Shown one piece after another: positions 28,915 through 37,782 of a DNA stretch of 64,000 nt (its first letter is position 1; each line of letters starts with the position of its first letter). The stretch comes from Vibrio gigantis (GTDB lineage Bacteria; Pseudomonadota; Gammaproteobacteria; Enterobacterales; Vibrionaceae), in the NCBI RefSeq assembly GCF_024347515.1, contig NZ_AP025493.1, positions 1,426,001 through 1,490,000 on the forward strand, read 5' to 3'. The notes below the pieces were generated by a model. It made no database searches and was not told the origin of the DNA. It saw only the letters and a list, made by a program, of their open reading frames with translations. Both the position numbers and the translations under genes were made by a program.

Positions 28915-30027
28915 ATGTTTAAAAGGGTATTACAGGCACTATTTTCCCCTTTCGCTTCCAAGCAAGGTAAGCAGCTAAATTCCTCACAAAGTGCCTCTCA
29001 GAAAACTGCCTCAGATGAGGTCTGCTCTCAAGGGCAAACGGCTGTTAAGCCTTCAATCTTTGTACCGCCTTCGTCAAATCAACCATCATCATTGATCGTC
29101 GACAAAGCGATGAGCTTTCACGATGGTGAGTTTCTTGATTATCTGTTTGGAGAGTCACGTCTACGAACAGAATCAGACCCATTTAGCGACTTTGTGGCGT
29201 GCCAAGTTGAACGCTTGATTCGTTCTCCTAAAGCTCTGCTTAATGAATTACCCGTGATGCCTGCTTCTGTCACGACATTAATGAGTGAACTGCAGAGTGA
29301 TGAGTTTGATGTCGGTGCCCTGCTAAAGGTGATTGAGCGAGAGCCAAGTATGGCGGCCGATGTGGTTAAACTGGCTAACAGTGCGTTCTACAAACGCAAT
29401 GAAAAGCAGGTGACGGACCTAAAAACTGCATTCTTAAATATGGGCTCTCAAGGCCTTGTTGAGGGAGTGGTGAATTCTTACATGAAGAACTTTACGCCGG
29501 GTAATAATATTTACTGGCGTCATTTCGGCGAAAAAATTTGGAATCACAGTATCCAAACGGCTTCTTTTTCTAAGGAGTTAATGAAAGAGTCGTCATCTCA
29601 AGAAGACCAAGCTTCCGCATATTTTGTTGGGTTGATCCGTAATTTAGGCAAGATGATCATTTTCCAAATGATGGTAGAAGCTTTCAAGCATGTTGACCCT
29701 TCTGTTCCGTCTAACTCATTGGCGTTGAAGCGTTTGATTAATAGTTATTCTATTCGCCTGACTTACACGATTGCTAAGTTCTGGGAGTTGCCTGAATCGG
29801 TACTGACAGCTATTGGTTATCAAGAATCGAGCAGATACGCATGCACTCCACTTGGCCAAGCTGTGTTTGAGGCTAACTCATTGAGTGAGCTGACGTGCTT
29901 ATTAGAAGAGCAGATGATAGATATCGAGCAGTTTAAGAGTCGATGCAAAGAGAGGCTGACGTCACCGGAAGCGTACAAGGTAGCTAACCGCATCTACAAA
30001 GAGTCTGAATTGGCGTTGGTGGGATAA
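28915..30027 (+). CDS. HDOD-domain signalling protein
   Basis: A 370-aa cytoplasmic protein. About 90 residues of low-complexity Ser/Gln-rich N-terminus precede an HDOD domain (residues about 105-300) with LPVMPASVTTLMSELQSDEFDVGALLKVIEREPSMAADVVKLANSAFY-type sequence and the YFVGLIRNLGKMIIF segment. HDOD domains are non-catalytic relatives of HD phosphohydrolases used in bacterial signal transduction. The ATG at 28915 follows AGGAG. It is a single gene with its own terminator. Confidence 0.88.
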   Translation: MFKRVLQALFSPFASKQGKQLNSSQSASQKTASDEVCSQGQTAVKPSIFVPPSSNQPSSLIVDKAMSFHDGEFLDYLFGESRLRTESDPFSDFVACQVERLIRSPKALLNELPVMPASVTTLMSELQSDEFDVGALLKVIEREPSMAADVVKLANSAFYKRNEKQVTDLKTAFLNMGSQGLVEGVVNSYMKNFTPGNNIYWRHFGEKIWNHSIQTASFSKELMKESSSQEDQASAYFVGLIRNLGKMIIFQMMVEAFKHVDPSVPSNSLALKRLINSYSIRLTYTIAKFWELPESVLTAIGYQESSRYACTPLGQAVFEANSLSELTCLLEEQMIDIEQFKSRCKERLTSPEAYKVANRIYKESELALVG

Positions 30028-30079
30028 GCTGTCGAATTTGCTTTGTTAATTGTGGATGTTGTTTAAATCAGCATGCTTT

Positions 30080-30115
30080 AAATGGCCTTATTGATATGTA
30101 AGACCATTTTTGTTT
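30080..30115 (+). terminator. terminator of the HDOD gene
   Basis: AAATGGCCTTA and TAAGACCATTT pair with one mismatch around an 8-nt loop, followed by TTTGTTT. Confidence 0.6.
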
Positions 30116-30161
30116 CTAGTTTTGATACATCATTGGTAGCTAAATGATGTATCGAAACTAG
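30116..30161. repeat. long hairpin with 19-bp arms
   Basis: CTAGTTTTGATACATCATT and AATGATGTATCGAAACTAG pair with one G-T mismatch around GGTAGCTA. It directly follows the HDOD terminator and lacks a T-run. It could be a cruciform operator, a repeat remnant or an RNA element. Confidence 0.6.
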
Positions 30162-30203
30162 GGGTAGCTTAGAGCAAGGGGCTTAGCTGAAAACAAGTGC
30201 TGT

Positions 30204-30602
30204 TTAAGGGATCTCTGCTAACTCTTGCTTTAAGCGATCGATTTTATGCAGTTCTTTTTCGATCTTATGTTGGTATTTTTGAATCTTATCCGCTTTATCG
30301 TCTCTTTTTGCTTCTTCTAAGTCAGCTCTGTATTCGGCCAAATCTTCTTCATTGGATTCGATTTTGTCACGGAGGTCTTCTTTCAAACCCTCATTGGTGC
30401 AGTTTTCTTTCGCGGCTTTCAACGCTTTTGTTAATCGCTCTACTTTGTACTGGTTGTCGTATTGTTCTGCTTTCTTAATTTGATATTCGATCTCACAGAA
30501 CTTCTTCTCGCAACCCGCGAGAGCGTCGCATTGGGTGCTCGCCATGCTGTTAAAAGAGAGTGCGCAAAGAAACAATAATGAGCCTTTTAAGTGTCGAGTC
30601 AT
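30204..30602 (-). CDS. DUF1090 (YqjC-like) periplasmic coiled-coil protein
   Basis: A 132-aa protein with a signal peptide (cleavage near SMA-S) followed by a cysteine-bearing start (CDALAGCEKKFCEIEYQI) and a long, highly charged helix rich in Lys, Glu and Asp. The pattern is that of DUF1090 proteins such as E. coli YqjC. AAGGT precedes the ATG. The function is unknown; the whole mature part looks like a helical hairpin or coiled coil. Confidence 0.8.
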   Translation of the reverse strand: MTRHLKGSLLFLCALSFNSMASTQCDALAGCEKKFCEIEYQIKKAEQYDNQYKVERLTKALKAAKENCTNEGLKEDLRDKIESNEEDLAEYRADLEEAKRDDKADKIQKYQHKIEKELHKIDRLKQELAEIP

Positions 30603-30753
30603 GGTTTACCTTCTTATTGGGGCTGTTTAGCTTGTGCTATTTTTGTTGAGTATCACTTCCAGAGTACATTAGCACTTGATTACTTTGCTATTGGCAGGGG
30701 AGTGTTAAAGATAAGTCGCTGTGCATAATGACTTATTTTGAACATGGTTAGAC

Positions 30754-32262
30754 TTACAAATGGCTAATCCATAACTTGTCGAGTTCGCACCAACCGAAAC
30801 CATTCACTTGTGCGCCGTGTATCTTTTCAGACACCTCTAAGTTGAACGTCTCTTGCTTGAGCTCAACCACAATCCCAGAGTCGTTCAACCAAAGCCGAAG
30901 TATCAACAGTGCATTCATTGCTAACTCAAAGTTTGGCTGGTTTCTTATTGAGGCTAAACCTTGTTCGATTGTCTCTAGCATCTCAGCAGGTAGTGTTAAC
31001 TCCCCAAACGGGAACCGACTGAAGAAGCTTAGCCACGAAGCAAAGGTGTCGTTTTCATCAATAATGCTGCATAGCGCGATGTCTTTGATGGTTCGGTAGT
31101 GTCCATATTCAACGCCAATCGAACTCTCACCAGAAACCGATAACTGTTTGAATAGCACTTGGCATTCAGAGGTGTCTTCAACGGTGAATTCGCGAAATGG
31201 TTTAGACAATGTTGGGTTCTGAATCTTGAAAAACGTTGAGCCGAAATTCTGTTGATCAGCAGAGTTATCTCCACTCATTGTGATCGTCTTTTCGGGCAGC
31301 TTCACACACACCTGATTTTGAGCGCAAGCTTTGCTCTGTGCCCATTCAGGATAGACCCACAACTCAACTCGATTAAGAATGGGCGTACTGTGTACATACG
31401 CGCTATTGCGGCTCAATCTCAACATCTTGCTCGAGAAAATGTCTAACGAGAATGCGCCAGAACCAATCAGCCTATCGGTCGAAGATGAGAGATCAAAAAT
31501 GGAGGCTTCAACTCTGGCAAGTAAGCGCGGTAAATGCCAATCAGGTTGATTCAATTTCACGACAACCACATTACCAGTCGAGACAGAGGCCTCATCAATA
31601 TGCTGATAGCAGCGACGCCATATTTTGTCTTGGCTGAGTGAGTTAAGGTTGCGTGCTATGTCTTGAGCTTCAAGTGTTCGACCGCTGTGGAATTGAACGC
31701 CATTACGAATTTGGAAGTGCCAGACAGTTGCATCTTCATTGGGTTGCCAATGGCAGGCTAAATCGCCGCTGAGCTTACCGTGCTGAACGGAGGTGAGGCG
31801 TTGGCAAACCTGCATCACTAAGAAGCGTTCGGTGCGCCTAAGTACTCGCTGAGGATGAAGAGTCTCAAGCTCACGGTGAAAGGGAATGTACGCGACGCTC
31901 TGTGCAGATTGATTGGCGCTGCTTAGAAAAGCTTGCAGTTCCGCGCCAGCGTTGCGTCCATTAAAGCTTAAGGTGCTAAATACCCGCTCGACGTTGCCTG
32001 AATCTGCTTGGTTTTTCGCATATTGGTAGCACGCTTCTATCGGTTCAATCAGACAGGTGAGTTGTGCCTTTTTGTTACGCCCAGAACTGGCTTGCCATTC
32101 AATCCAGCCTTGCGCTGTCATTGCTTTGAGTAGAGTTTGAACGTGACGCTCACTCACATGCAGCAAGGCTGCTAATTGGCTGACTTGGCAGCGTGATACT
32201 CCAGGCCCAAAAGTCTGAAATATCTTTTCGTACAGTTCAAGCTTGCGCTTAAGGTTGCCCAA
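30754..32262 (-). CDS. SgrR-like regulator with solute-binding domain
   Basis: A 502-aa regulator with an N-terminal SgrR-type helix-turn-helix (VSQLAALLHVSERHVQTLLKA, QGWIEWQA) followed by a domain related to periplasmic peptide-binding proteins (SBP_bac_5: LRRTERFLVMQVCQRL, GVQFHSGRTLEAQDI, IGSGAF). SgrR responds to sugar-phosphate stress in E. coli and controls the sRNA SgrS; this protein is about 50 residues shorter, and its ligand is unknown. The start is a TTG with AGGAA at 7 bp, since no in-frame ATG is suitable. It follows a Gfo/Idh gene by 9 bp. Confidence 0.82.
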   Translation of the reverse strand: MGNLKRKLELYEKIFQTFGPGVSRCQVSQLAALLHVSERHVQTLLKAMTAQGWIEWQASSGRNKKAQLTCLIEPIEACYQYAKNQADSGNVERVFSTLSFNGRNAGAELQAFLSSANQSAQSVAYIPFHRELETLHPQRVLRRTERFLVMQVCQRLTSVQHGKLSGDLACHWQPNEDATVWHFQIRNGVQFHSGRTLEAQDIARNLNSLSQDKIWRRCYQHIDEASVSTGNVVVVKLNQPDWHLPRLLARVEASIFDLSSSTDRLIGSGAFSLDIFSSKMLRLSRNSAYVHSTPILNRVELWVYPEWAQSKACAQNQVCVKLPEKTITMSGDNSADQQNFGSTFFKIQNPTLSKPFREFTVEDTSECQVLFKQLSVSGESSIGVEYGHYRTIKDIALCSIIDENDTFASWLSFFSRFPFGELTLPAEMLETIEQGLASIRNQPNFELAMNALLILRLWLNDSGIVVELKQETFNLEVSEKIHGAQVNGFGWCELDKLWISHL

Positions 32263-32271
32263 TTCGCATTC

Positions 32272-33282
32272 CTAAATGTTAGGTTGAGTTAAGTGTTGGT
32301 AGCCAGCATCAGCGAGTGCTTTTTCCATGGTTTCAAGAACCTGTGCACTTATCTTTGAGCTTAGGATATCAGACTCAAGTTTGCCCTCTAATACAAGTTG
32401 CGAGAAGTGCTCGATTTGATATTCGAACCCATTACCCTGAATCGGGTGTTGGATAGTTAAGGTTTTATTTTGGTATTCGATCTCGATGTGAGCAGGGTTC
32501 CACCACTTCTCTTGAATTGTGATAGTGATGTCTGGGCCAGTTAATCGCGCAGCGCGTGGCAGATTGCGTACCGTTGAAGCCGATATGGTCGCGCTGATTT
32601 CTCCAGAGAACTGGAAGCATGAATCGGTATCAACATTTGATTCTTCATAGAGGCTCGACATCTCTACTTGAGGGATAGAAGGCCTAACCCCAAGAGTGCG
32701 ACATAAATCGTAGAAGAACCACAGACCATACACTCCAACATCAAGTGTTGCTCCACCGGCTAAATCCGGATTGAAGATAAACAGGTTAGGATCGTAGTCG
32801 TGCTCGTTGCCAAAGCTGGCTTCTATCGAATCAAGCTTAATCTGTTTGCTGATTAAAAACGATGTAAGCTCGCGATAAGCTGGGAACACGACAGTCTTCA
32901 TTGCCTCTAGCAACATCACACCATTTTGCTCAGCTAGGGCTTTCATTTCTAACCAATCACCTAGGTTGGTAAAGGCAGGTTTCTCTACCAATACGTGCTT
33001 GTTGTGGCTCAGAAATAGTTTGGTTAGAGGTTTGTGATAAGGGTGGACCGTGGCAATGTACACCACTTCAACATCGGGATCTTGAGCCAAGGCTTCATAA
33101 GATCCATAAGCTTTATCGCAATCAAACTTATTGGCGAACGTGGCTGCGCGAGAGTGAGCTCTTGCTGCAACAGCATACAACTCACCATGCAGAGAGTGGT
33201 CTGTGACTGCGGTTGCGAATCTATTGGCGATATTACCTAGCCCGGCTATGCCCCATTTAATCTTGCGTTGCGTGTTGCTCAT
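32272..33282 (-). CDS. Gfo/Idh/MocA-family oxidoreductase
   Basis: A 336-aa NAD(P)-dependent dehydrogenase. The Rossmann motif is IKWGIAGLGNIANRF, the family motif EKPAF occurs near residue 98 (HVLVEKPAFTNL), and GGATLDVGVYG marks the substrate domain. The ATG at 33282 has GGAG upstream and matches the family start, unlike an upstream in-frame option at 33336. It is probably the first gene of a two-gene unit with the SgrR-like regulator. The substrate is likely a sugar or polyol but cannot be told from sequence. Confidence 0.88.
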   Translation of the reverse strand: MSNTQRKIKWGIAGLGNIANRFATAVTDHSLHGELYAVAARAHSRAATFANKFDCDKAYGSYEALAQDPDVEVVYIATVHPYHKPLTKLFLSHNKHVLVEKPAFTNLGDWLEMKALAEQNGVMLLEAMKTVVFPAYRELTSFLISKQIKLDSIEASFGNEHDYDPNLFIFNPDLAGGATLDVGVYGLWFFYDLCRTLGVRPSIPQVEMSSLYEESNVDTDSCFQFSGEISATISASTVRNLPRAARLTGPDITITIQEKWWNPAHIEIEYQNKTLTIQHPIQGNGFEYQIEHFSQLVLEGKLESDILSSKISAQVLETMEKALADAGYQHLTQPNI

Positions 33283-33334
33283 CCGTTGCTCCAAATCGTT
33301 GTTTTGTATCAGTGTACTCAGAGACGTCACATAC

Positions 33335-33370
33335 AAATAGAGAACAGATTTCTCAACCTGTTCTCTATTT
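33335..33370 (-). terminator. terminator after the homocysteine methyltransferase gene
   Basis: AAATAGAGAACAG and CTGTTCTCTATTT form a 13-bp stem with a 10-nt loop. On the minus strand it is followed by a short T-rich tail. Confidence 0.6.
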
Positions 33371-33395
33371 ATTTTATTCTAGTTGAAGCTCTGGC

Positions 33396-34295
33396 TTAGC
33401 TCTGTATGGAGAGCTTCCAATCGGCTAGGGCTTTAATGTGTTTGGGCCCGATGCCACAACAACCACCGATGATATTCGCGCCCAATGCGTGCCAGCGTTT
33501 GGCGTAAGCTAAGTAACCTTGGCCATCCGACTCGCGCATTTCTTGAAGCATGTCATTCGCTTCATGTTCGCTGCTGATAGGCGCAAAGTTGTTCGCATAG
33601 ACACCGATTTCTAAGCTGATACCTAGCTCATTGATCACTTTCTTAGCATCAATAATGGCTTGATCCATCACTTCAGGCACTGAGCAGTTAAACATAATGC
33701 CTTTTGCGTTTGATTTGCAGGCCAGTTTGATGGCGTCTGTTACGCTCTCACCAGAACGAATAGAAGCGGAATCGCCCTTGGTATCTTCCAAGCTGAATGC
33801 GTAATAACACGGTTTGGTTGATTGCTTGAGTACCGCATGAATGGACTCGAACTCTTGCAGACTACAAATGGTTTCCGCTATCCAAAGATCGATGTTTGGG
33901 TCTTGGGCATCGTAAAGGGTTTGAATAATTGGCGCTGCTGCTTCTACCTTGAACAAGTCTGGTCGGTAGCTACCAAATGGCGGTGGAATTGCACCCGCTA
34001 CTTTCACGGTGTGAGGAGCACTATTGGCAACAGCCTTAGCCAATTCGCCAGAAAGCGCCGCTAGCTCAAAGCCTCTTTGTGCGAACAGTTCTTCACCCAA
34101 GTGAAAAGGCACACACGCATAGCTGTTGGTAATTATGATTTCAGCGCCTGCATCGACAAAGTTTTGGTGTGCTTGGCTAACAAAACCGGGGGCTTCAATC
34201 AGAGCTTGAGCGCTCCAAAGAGGTTGCGAGAACGGCGCGCCAATTTCTTTGAGTTCTCGGCCCATGCCGCCATCAAGTATGGTGAGTGTTTTCAT
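33396..34295 (-). CDS. homocysteine S-methyltransferase (MmuM-like)
   Basis: A 299-aa zinc-dependent methyltransferase of the Hcy-binding domain family. It starts ILDGGMGRELKEIG; the zinc cysteines are in MFNCSVPEV and in the C-terminal IIGGCCGIGPKHI. Such enzymes use S-methylmethionine or a betaine as methyl donor to form methionine. The ATG at 34295 is chosen over a TTG two codons upstream. It stands alone, and no S-methylmethionine permease is adjacent. Confidence 0.88.
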   Translation of the reverse strand: MKTLTILDGGMGRELKEIGAPFSQPLWSAQALIEAPGFVSQAHQNFVDAGAEIIITNSYACVPFHLGEELFAQRGFELAALSGELAKAVANSAPHTVKVAGAIPPPFGSYRPDLFKVEAAAPIIQTLYDAQDPNIDLWIAETICSLQEFESIHAVLKQSTKPCYYAFSLEDTKGDSASIRSGESVTDAIKLACKSNAKGIMFNCSVPEVMDQAIIDAKKVINELGISLEIGVYANNFAPISSEHEANDMLQEMRESDGQGYLAYAKRWHALGANIIGGCCGIGPKHIKALADWKLSIQS

Positions 34296-34525
34296 ATTCA
34301 ATACTATCTAAACAATTGCTGAAGTTCTGCCGCCACCATATCAGACAACCTTGCTTGACTAAAGCTATCCAAACGGAAGGGTTTTAACTAAGTCGATCCC
34401 GCATAAATAGGAATAATAAGATATTGTGCCTCTGGCGCTATGCTGTATTGGATTTGGGGGATATATTATTAATCACTGGGGCCTGTGAATAATTCGAACA
34501 CAACAAGTTGTAGAGGAAAAGTGCA

Positions 34526-35227
34526 TTGAAGTTAACGAATAAACTCGTGCGTTACCCGCACATTGATGTTGATCGTGCGTTTGAAAAAGAAGACGAGCTA
34601 TTACAGCAAATTCAGGCTGGTGAGATTGGACAAGCCTTAATGTTGTGGCAAGCCAAAATGCCGACACTGGTTTTGCCTGCAGGTAAAAAGTGGCCAGTGA
34701 CGTTAGAGTCTAGAAAACAACTCGAGTCGCAAGGTTGGCGACTATCTTCACGTAAAACGGGTGGCGCTCCCGTTCCCCAACTGCCGGGTGTCATTAACCT
34801 ATCGCACATTTATCATTGGCCTCGTGATGAAGCGTACAATATTCAAAAAGCGTATCTACATTTATGCAATGTATTGACGCAATTTTTTAAAGAGCTGGGC
34901 GTCGATGTGGATGTCCATGCAACCCCAGGTTCTTATTGCGATGGCGATTACAACCTCAACATCAATAAACAAAAAATAGTGGGTACGGCTCAGCGTGTTT
35001 TGCTTAAACGCGGGGGCGGTCAAATCGTGCTTTCACAAGCCTGTATCTTGTTAGACGCTGACTTAGAGCACATCGTTGCCCCCGTGAACTTTTATAATCA
35101 AGTTTGTGGCAATCCAACCGTGGTGGATGCACATGTACATACCCTGCTGTCTCAGCATGTAACATCCCTACTCAACGTAGATTCACTTTTTCAGCAGTTA
35201 AGCCAAGCTTTTATCAAGTATGCTTGA
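34526..35227 (+). CDS. lipoate-protein ligase family protein
   Basis: A 233-aa protein of the LplA/LipB/BPL fold. RKTGGAPVPQLPGVINLSHI corresponds to the R-GG-x-V-x-H/P-G-x-x-N lipoate-binding loop, and NLNINKQKIVGTAQRV contains the Lys and the GTAQR motif that contact lipoate and ATP. The start is a TTG with AGAGGA upstream. It lacks the C-terminal accessory domain of LplA. It is convergent with the SDR gene, and the target protein is unknown. Confidence 0.75.
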   Translation: MKLTNKLVRYPHIDVDRAFEKEDELLQQIQAGEIGQALMLWQAKMPTLVLPAGKKWPVTLESRKQLESQGWRLSSRKTGGAPVPQLPGVINLSHIYHWPRDEAYNIQKAYLHLCNVLTQFFKELGVDVDVHATPGSYCDGDYNLNINKQKIVGTAQRVLLKRGGGQIVLSQACILLDADLEHIVAPVNFYNQVCGNPTVVDAHVHTLLSQHVTSLLNVDSLFQQLSQAFIKYA

Positions 35228-35246
35228 TGCTATGTGTCTACCAGAA

Positions 35247-36071
35247 TCAACTGGGTGCGACGCACAACTTTTCTTCTAGCAACTGGTCAAGCGCTTCCAC
35301 TAATTTACGGTTTTTAGCGGGGTTCAATGCATCGGCATGAGGGGCTTTGAATAACCCTGAATCGTTATCGAAGTATTGACCGGAAGCGTCGGAAAACTCG
35401 TCACTGAGTGCTGCGCGACAAAGGATATCGGCGCCAATCGCCAGATCGTTGCCGTCCACGCCATAAGCTTCTTTGACCAATTTACTGCCGAGGAAAGAAG
35501 CAGGGTTCACCGGGATCACCGAAGGTCCATTATCTAATAGAGTGTTGGCCAATTCGATAGACCACATCGTCAGCGCGAGCTTACTTTGCGCGTAAACTGG
35601 GCCATCTAATTTGCCGGCGCTCGAACTGATAAGCGCTTCTAAATCTACGGTTGATTGGGCTGCTGAAGATAGGTTGACGATACGACCTGTCGTATCAAAA
35701 AGAGGGAGCAGCTTTTGTGTCAGTAGATAAGGCGCAATGGTGTTCACAACAAAGCGTACATCAAGGTTGTCTGAGGTGGTGACGTCTGAAACCTTGTATA
35801 CGCCAGCATTGTTGATCAATACATCGAGCCGCTTGTGATTGTTTTTGATTTGAGTTGCGAGCGCATCGACTTCAGAGAGCGTTGATAGATCTGCTATGTA
35901 GCTTTCGATGATTGCACTCTTAGATAGGCGAGACAAAGCGGTTACGACTTTACTCACCTTGGCTGGGTTTCGGCCATGAATTAGAAGGTGGTGTCCTTGT
36001 TGAGTCAGCGCTTTTGCGGTCTCCAAACCAATGCCATCTGTGGCTCCTGTGATCAGAATTATTTTTTGCAT
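35247..36071 (-). CDS. short-chain dehydrogenase/reductase
   Basis: A 274-aa classical-type SDR with the cofactor motif LITGATDGIGLETAKAL, the NNAG motif (LINNAGVYK), the Ser of NLSSAAQS and the YAQSK catalytic Tyr/Lys. It resembles retinol-dehydrogenase-like SDRs. GGAAGGGAT precedes the ATG. It is a single gene with unknown substrate. Confidence 0.88.
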   Translation of the reverse strand: MQKIILITGATDGIGLETAKALTQQGHHLLIHGRNPAKVSKVVTALSRLSKSAIIESYIADLSTLSEVDALATQIKNNHKRLDVLINNAGVYKVSDVTTSDNLDVRFVVNTIAPYLLTQKLLPLFDTTGRIVNLSSAAQSTVDLEALISSSAGKLDGPVYAQSKLALTMWSIELANTLLDNGPSVIPVNPASFLGSKLVKEAYGVDGNDLAIGADILCRAALSDEFSDASGQYFDNDSGLFKAPHADALNPAKNRKLVEALDQLLEEKLCVAPS

Positions 36072-36429
36072 ATCCCTTCCTTAAAACAGAATCCTAGCCA
36101 CTTTTATAACAAAGTTTCACTGCGCAAAGTTTCTAGTGGTTCACAGGATCAACGCAAGAAGTGCACTCATTATTGATAAATTTGAAATAAACAGGCTGTC
36201 TTGTTGGTGTGTTATCTGTCACTTTTCAATTTAGAGTTTAATTAGGTCGACCTAACTCATTAATGTCCCAAAGCTTGCTAGACCAATTAAAAAGAGGCTG
36301 ATGACCAGCTGGTACGTTGTTTGCTCCAGGAAAGAAAGGCCTCCCGACATGTCGCTGATGATAAGCTGGATTTACAAAGGTATCTCTCAACTAGGTGTTG
36401 AATGATACACCTAGCTGGTCAATACATTT
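36072..36429. other. gene-free stretch at the left side of an accessory island
   Basis: No gene is seen. It holds a perfect 14-bp palindrome TTAGGTCGACCTAA at 36242-36255, a hairpin CTAGGTGT/ACACCTAG at 36391-36414 (a likely terminator of the minus-strand gene at 36430), and an 8-bp inverted pair GACCAGCT (36303-36310)/AGCTGGTC (36413-36420) that frames about 120 bp. Confidence 0.45.
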
Positions 36430-36762
36430 CTAATACACAACATCGGTGAGAGACATGAATAGCTCTACTCTCTTTTCGTCATCTTTCTCTTTTAACAATC
36501 TTTGAGCATCAGATTCTAATACCCAACCAATTGCTTTGTGGGCACTTTGGCTATTACCGGCACCATAATTTCGCCAGCCGGCACAATCCATATTTCTCAT
36601 CTTATCCAAAGCTGATGCATATGAAGCTTCGAACTCACCATTAGATTTAACAGGGTTCTCTCCGATTTTATATCCTTGCGCTGATTTTTGTTTAATGTTG
36701 AATGGGGTACAACCAGTGCGTTTTGTTGATACTGGGATTCTATTAGCTCTGTTCTGTTTCAT
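36430..36762 (-). CDS. hypothetical protein (island, divergent)
   Basis: A 110-residue basic protein beginning MKQNRANRIPVSTKRTGC. The ATG at 36762 is chosen because the longer open frame would run across the opposite gene and the operator region. The middle, SYASALDKMRNMDCAGWRNYGAGNSQSAHKAIGWV, looks like a folded small domain, but I do not recognise it. It is divergent from the gene at 36845 over a shared 82-bp control region. Confidence 0.55.
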   Translation of the reverse strand: MKQNRANRIPVSTKRTGCTPFNIKQKSAQGYKIGENPVKSNGEFEASYASALDKMRNMDCAGWRNYGAGNSQSAHKAIGWVLESDAQRLLKEKDDEKRVELFMSLTDVVY

Positions 36763-36770
36763 GGTTAACT

Positions 36771-36827
36771 CTAGTTTATTACGTTGACAGTATAATAATA
36801 TCGAGTTTATTATGTTGTCAACGTAAT
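36771..36827. promoter_or_regulatory. divergent operator region with overlapping direct and inverted repeats
   Basis: CTAGTTTATTACGTTGACA (36771-36789) and CGAGTTTATTATGTTGTCA (36802-36820) are direct repeats, 16/19 identical, 31 bp apart. Overlapping these, ATTACGTTGACA (36778-36789) and TGTCAACGTAAT (36816-36827) form a perfect 12-bp inverted pair. Its position between two divergent starts fits a shared operator. Confidence 0.6.
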
Positions 36828-36844
36828 CATTTTGAGAAGAAAGA

Positions 36845-37531
36845 ATGTCTACAAAAAATGAAACTCTACTCAGTGCTATAAGCCTTGATGAACTCAACGA
36901 GTACTGCCACTACACACTAACGTGTATTAATCAAACCGCGGATCTGGCTAATACAGGTGATTGGCCTGATGATTTTTTAATGAGCTGGAGTAACACCCCT
37001 GATGAGGTAAACGCCTTAAAGTCTTCGTACTTAGGTCAGGCGATGTTTTTCCTATGGGAATACGCAGAGTTCGGCCTTCATTATGAAGATATGAAAGCAG
37101 GACAGTTTCATGATCCTCTAATGCAAGTATTTAGATGGACAGCTCTTTGCGATGCCTTCTTATTACACGCTGGTACATTTGGTACTGAAGACCTTGCAAT
37201 ACAGCAAGTAGGAAAGCAAGTGGCTTACAAAGTTTTAGCGAGGCTGAAACTTGACCTAGATATTGATATTGATGACGAACTATCGGCTAGCCATCTATTC
37301 CCTTTATCTCATCCTACCGACCTAACGACTCTGGAGTATGCACTACTTGCTGGCTTTAGCCATGTTGGTGCTGTGCGTAATGAAATCAGCAACAAAAAGA
37401 ATCCGCTGCCTGTAATGAAAGAAGGGAACCAATCAATTATCCCGATTGAAGAAGCAAGGAATCGGTTATTTAGGAAGCGTAAGTTTGTACCAACGCGCGG
37501 TATGGATTACCAAAAATTTACTACGAACTAG
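36845..37531 (+). CDS. hypothetical protein upstream of a CsrA-like gene
   Basis: A 228-aa soluble, acidic protein rich in aromatic residues, with no signal peptide or known motif. GAAGAAAGA lies before the ATG. The C-terminus ends in a basic stretch (ARNRLFRKRKFVPTRG). It is 9 bp upstream of the csrA-like gene and clearly co-transcribed. I do not recognise the family. Confidence 0.65.
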   Translation: MSTKNETLLSAISLDELNEYCHYTLTCINQTADLANTGDWPDDFLMSWSNTPDEVNALKSSYLGQAMFFLWEYAEFGLHYEDMKAGQFHDPLMQVFRWTALCDAFLLHAGTFGTEDLAIQQVGKQVAYKVLARLKLDLDIDIDDELSASHLFPLSHPTDLTTLEYALLAGFSHVGAVRNEISNKKNPLPVMKEGNQSIIPIEEARNRLFRKRKFVPTRGMDYQKFTTN

Positions 37532-37540
37532 AGGTCACTT

Positions 37541-37732
37541 ATGCTTTCAATTTCACGAAAAGTTGATGAGTCCGTATTGCTTCTTGATGAAGAAGACAAC
37601 GTCATTGCTACGATAAAAATTCAACCTCAACGCCGAGCTGGCCGCGTTAACTTGGGTTTAGAGTTTGATACTAAACTAAAGGTAAGGCGTGCAGAAACGT
37701 ATAATAACCCTGCGTATCAAACTACCTCTTAG
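37541..37732 (+). CDS. CsrA-like RNA-binding protein
   Basis: A 63-aa protein that aligns with CsrA/RsmA over its length. MLSISRKVDESVLL corresponds to the start of CsrA (with Arg at position 6), GRVNLGLEF to the central strand, and LKVRRAETY to the strand carrying the second RNA-binding Arg. It has a 4-5 residue insertion in the first half and lacks the GET motif. CsrA dimers bind GGA motifs in mRNA leaders. AGAGGT precedes the ATG. Its place in an accessory operon means it is probably not the housekeeping CsrA. Confidence 0.75.
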   Translation: MLSISRKVDESVLLLDEEDNVIATIKIQPQRRAGRVNLGLEFDTKLKVRRAETYNNPAYQTTS

Positions 37733-37782
37733 TTATGTAGATAAGGGTCTTAATTTATCCTCTATAGATTTCCTTGTTCTTA

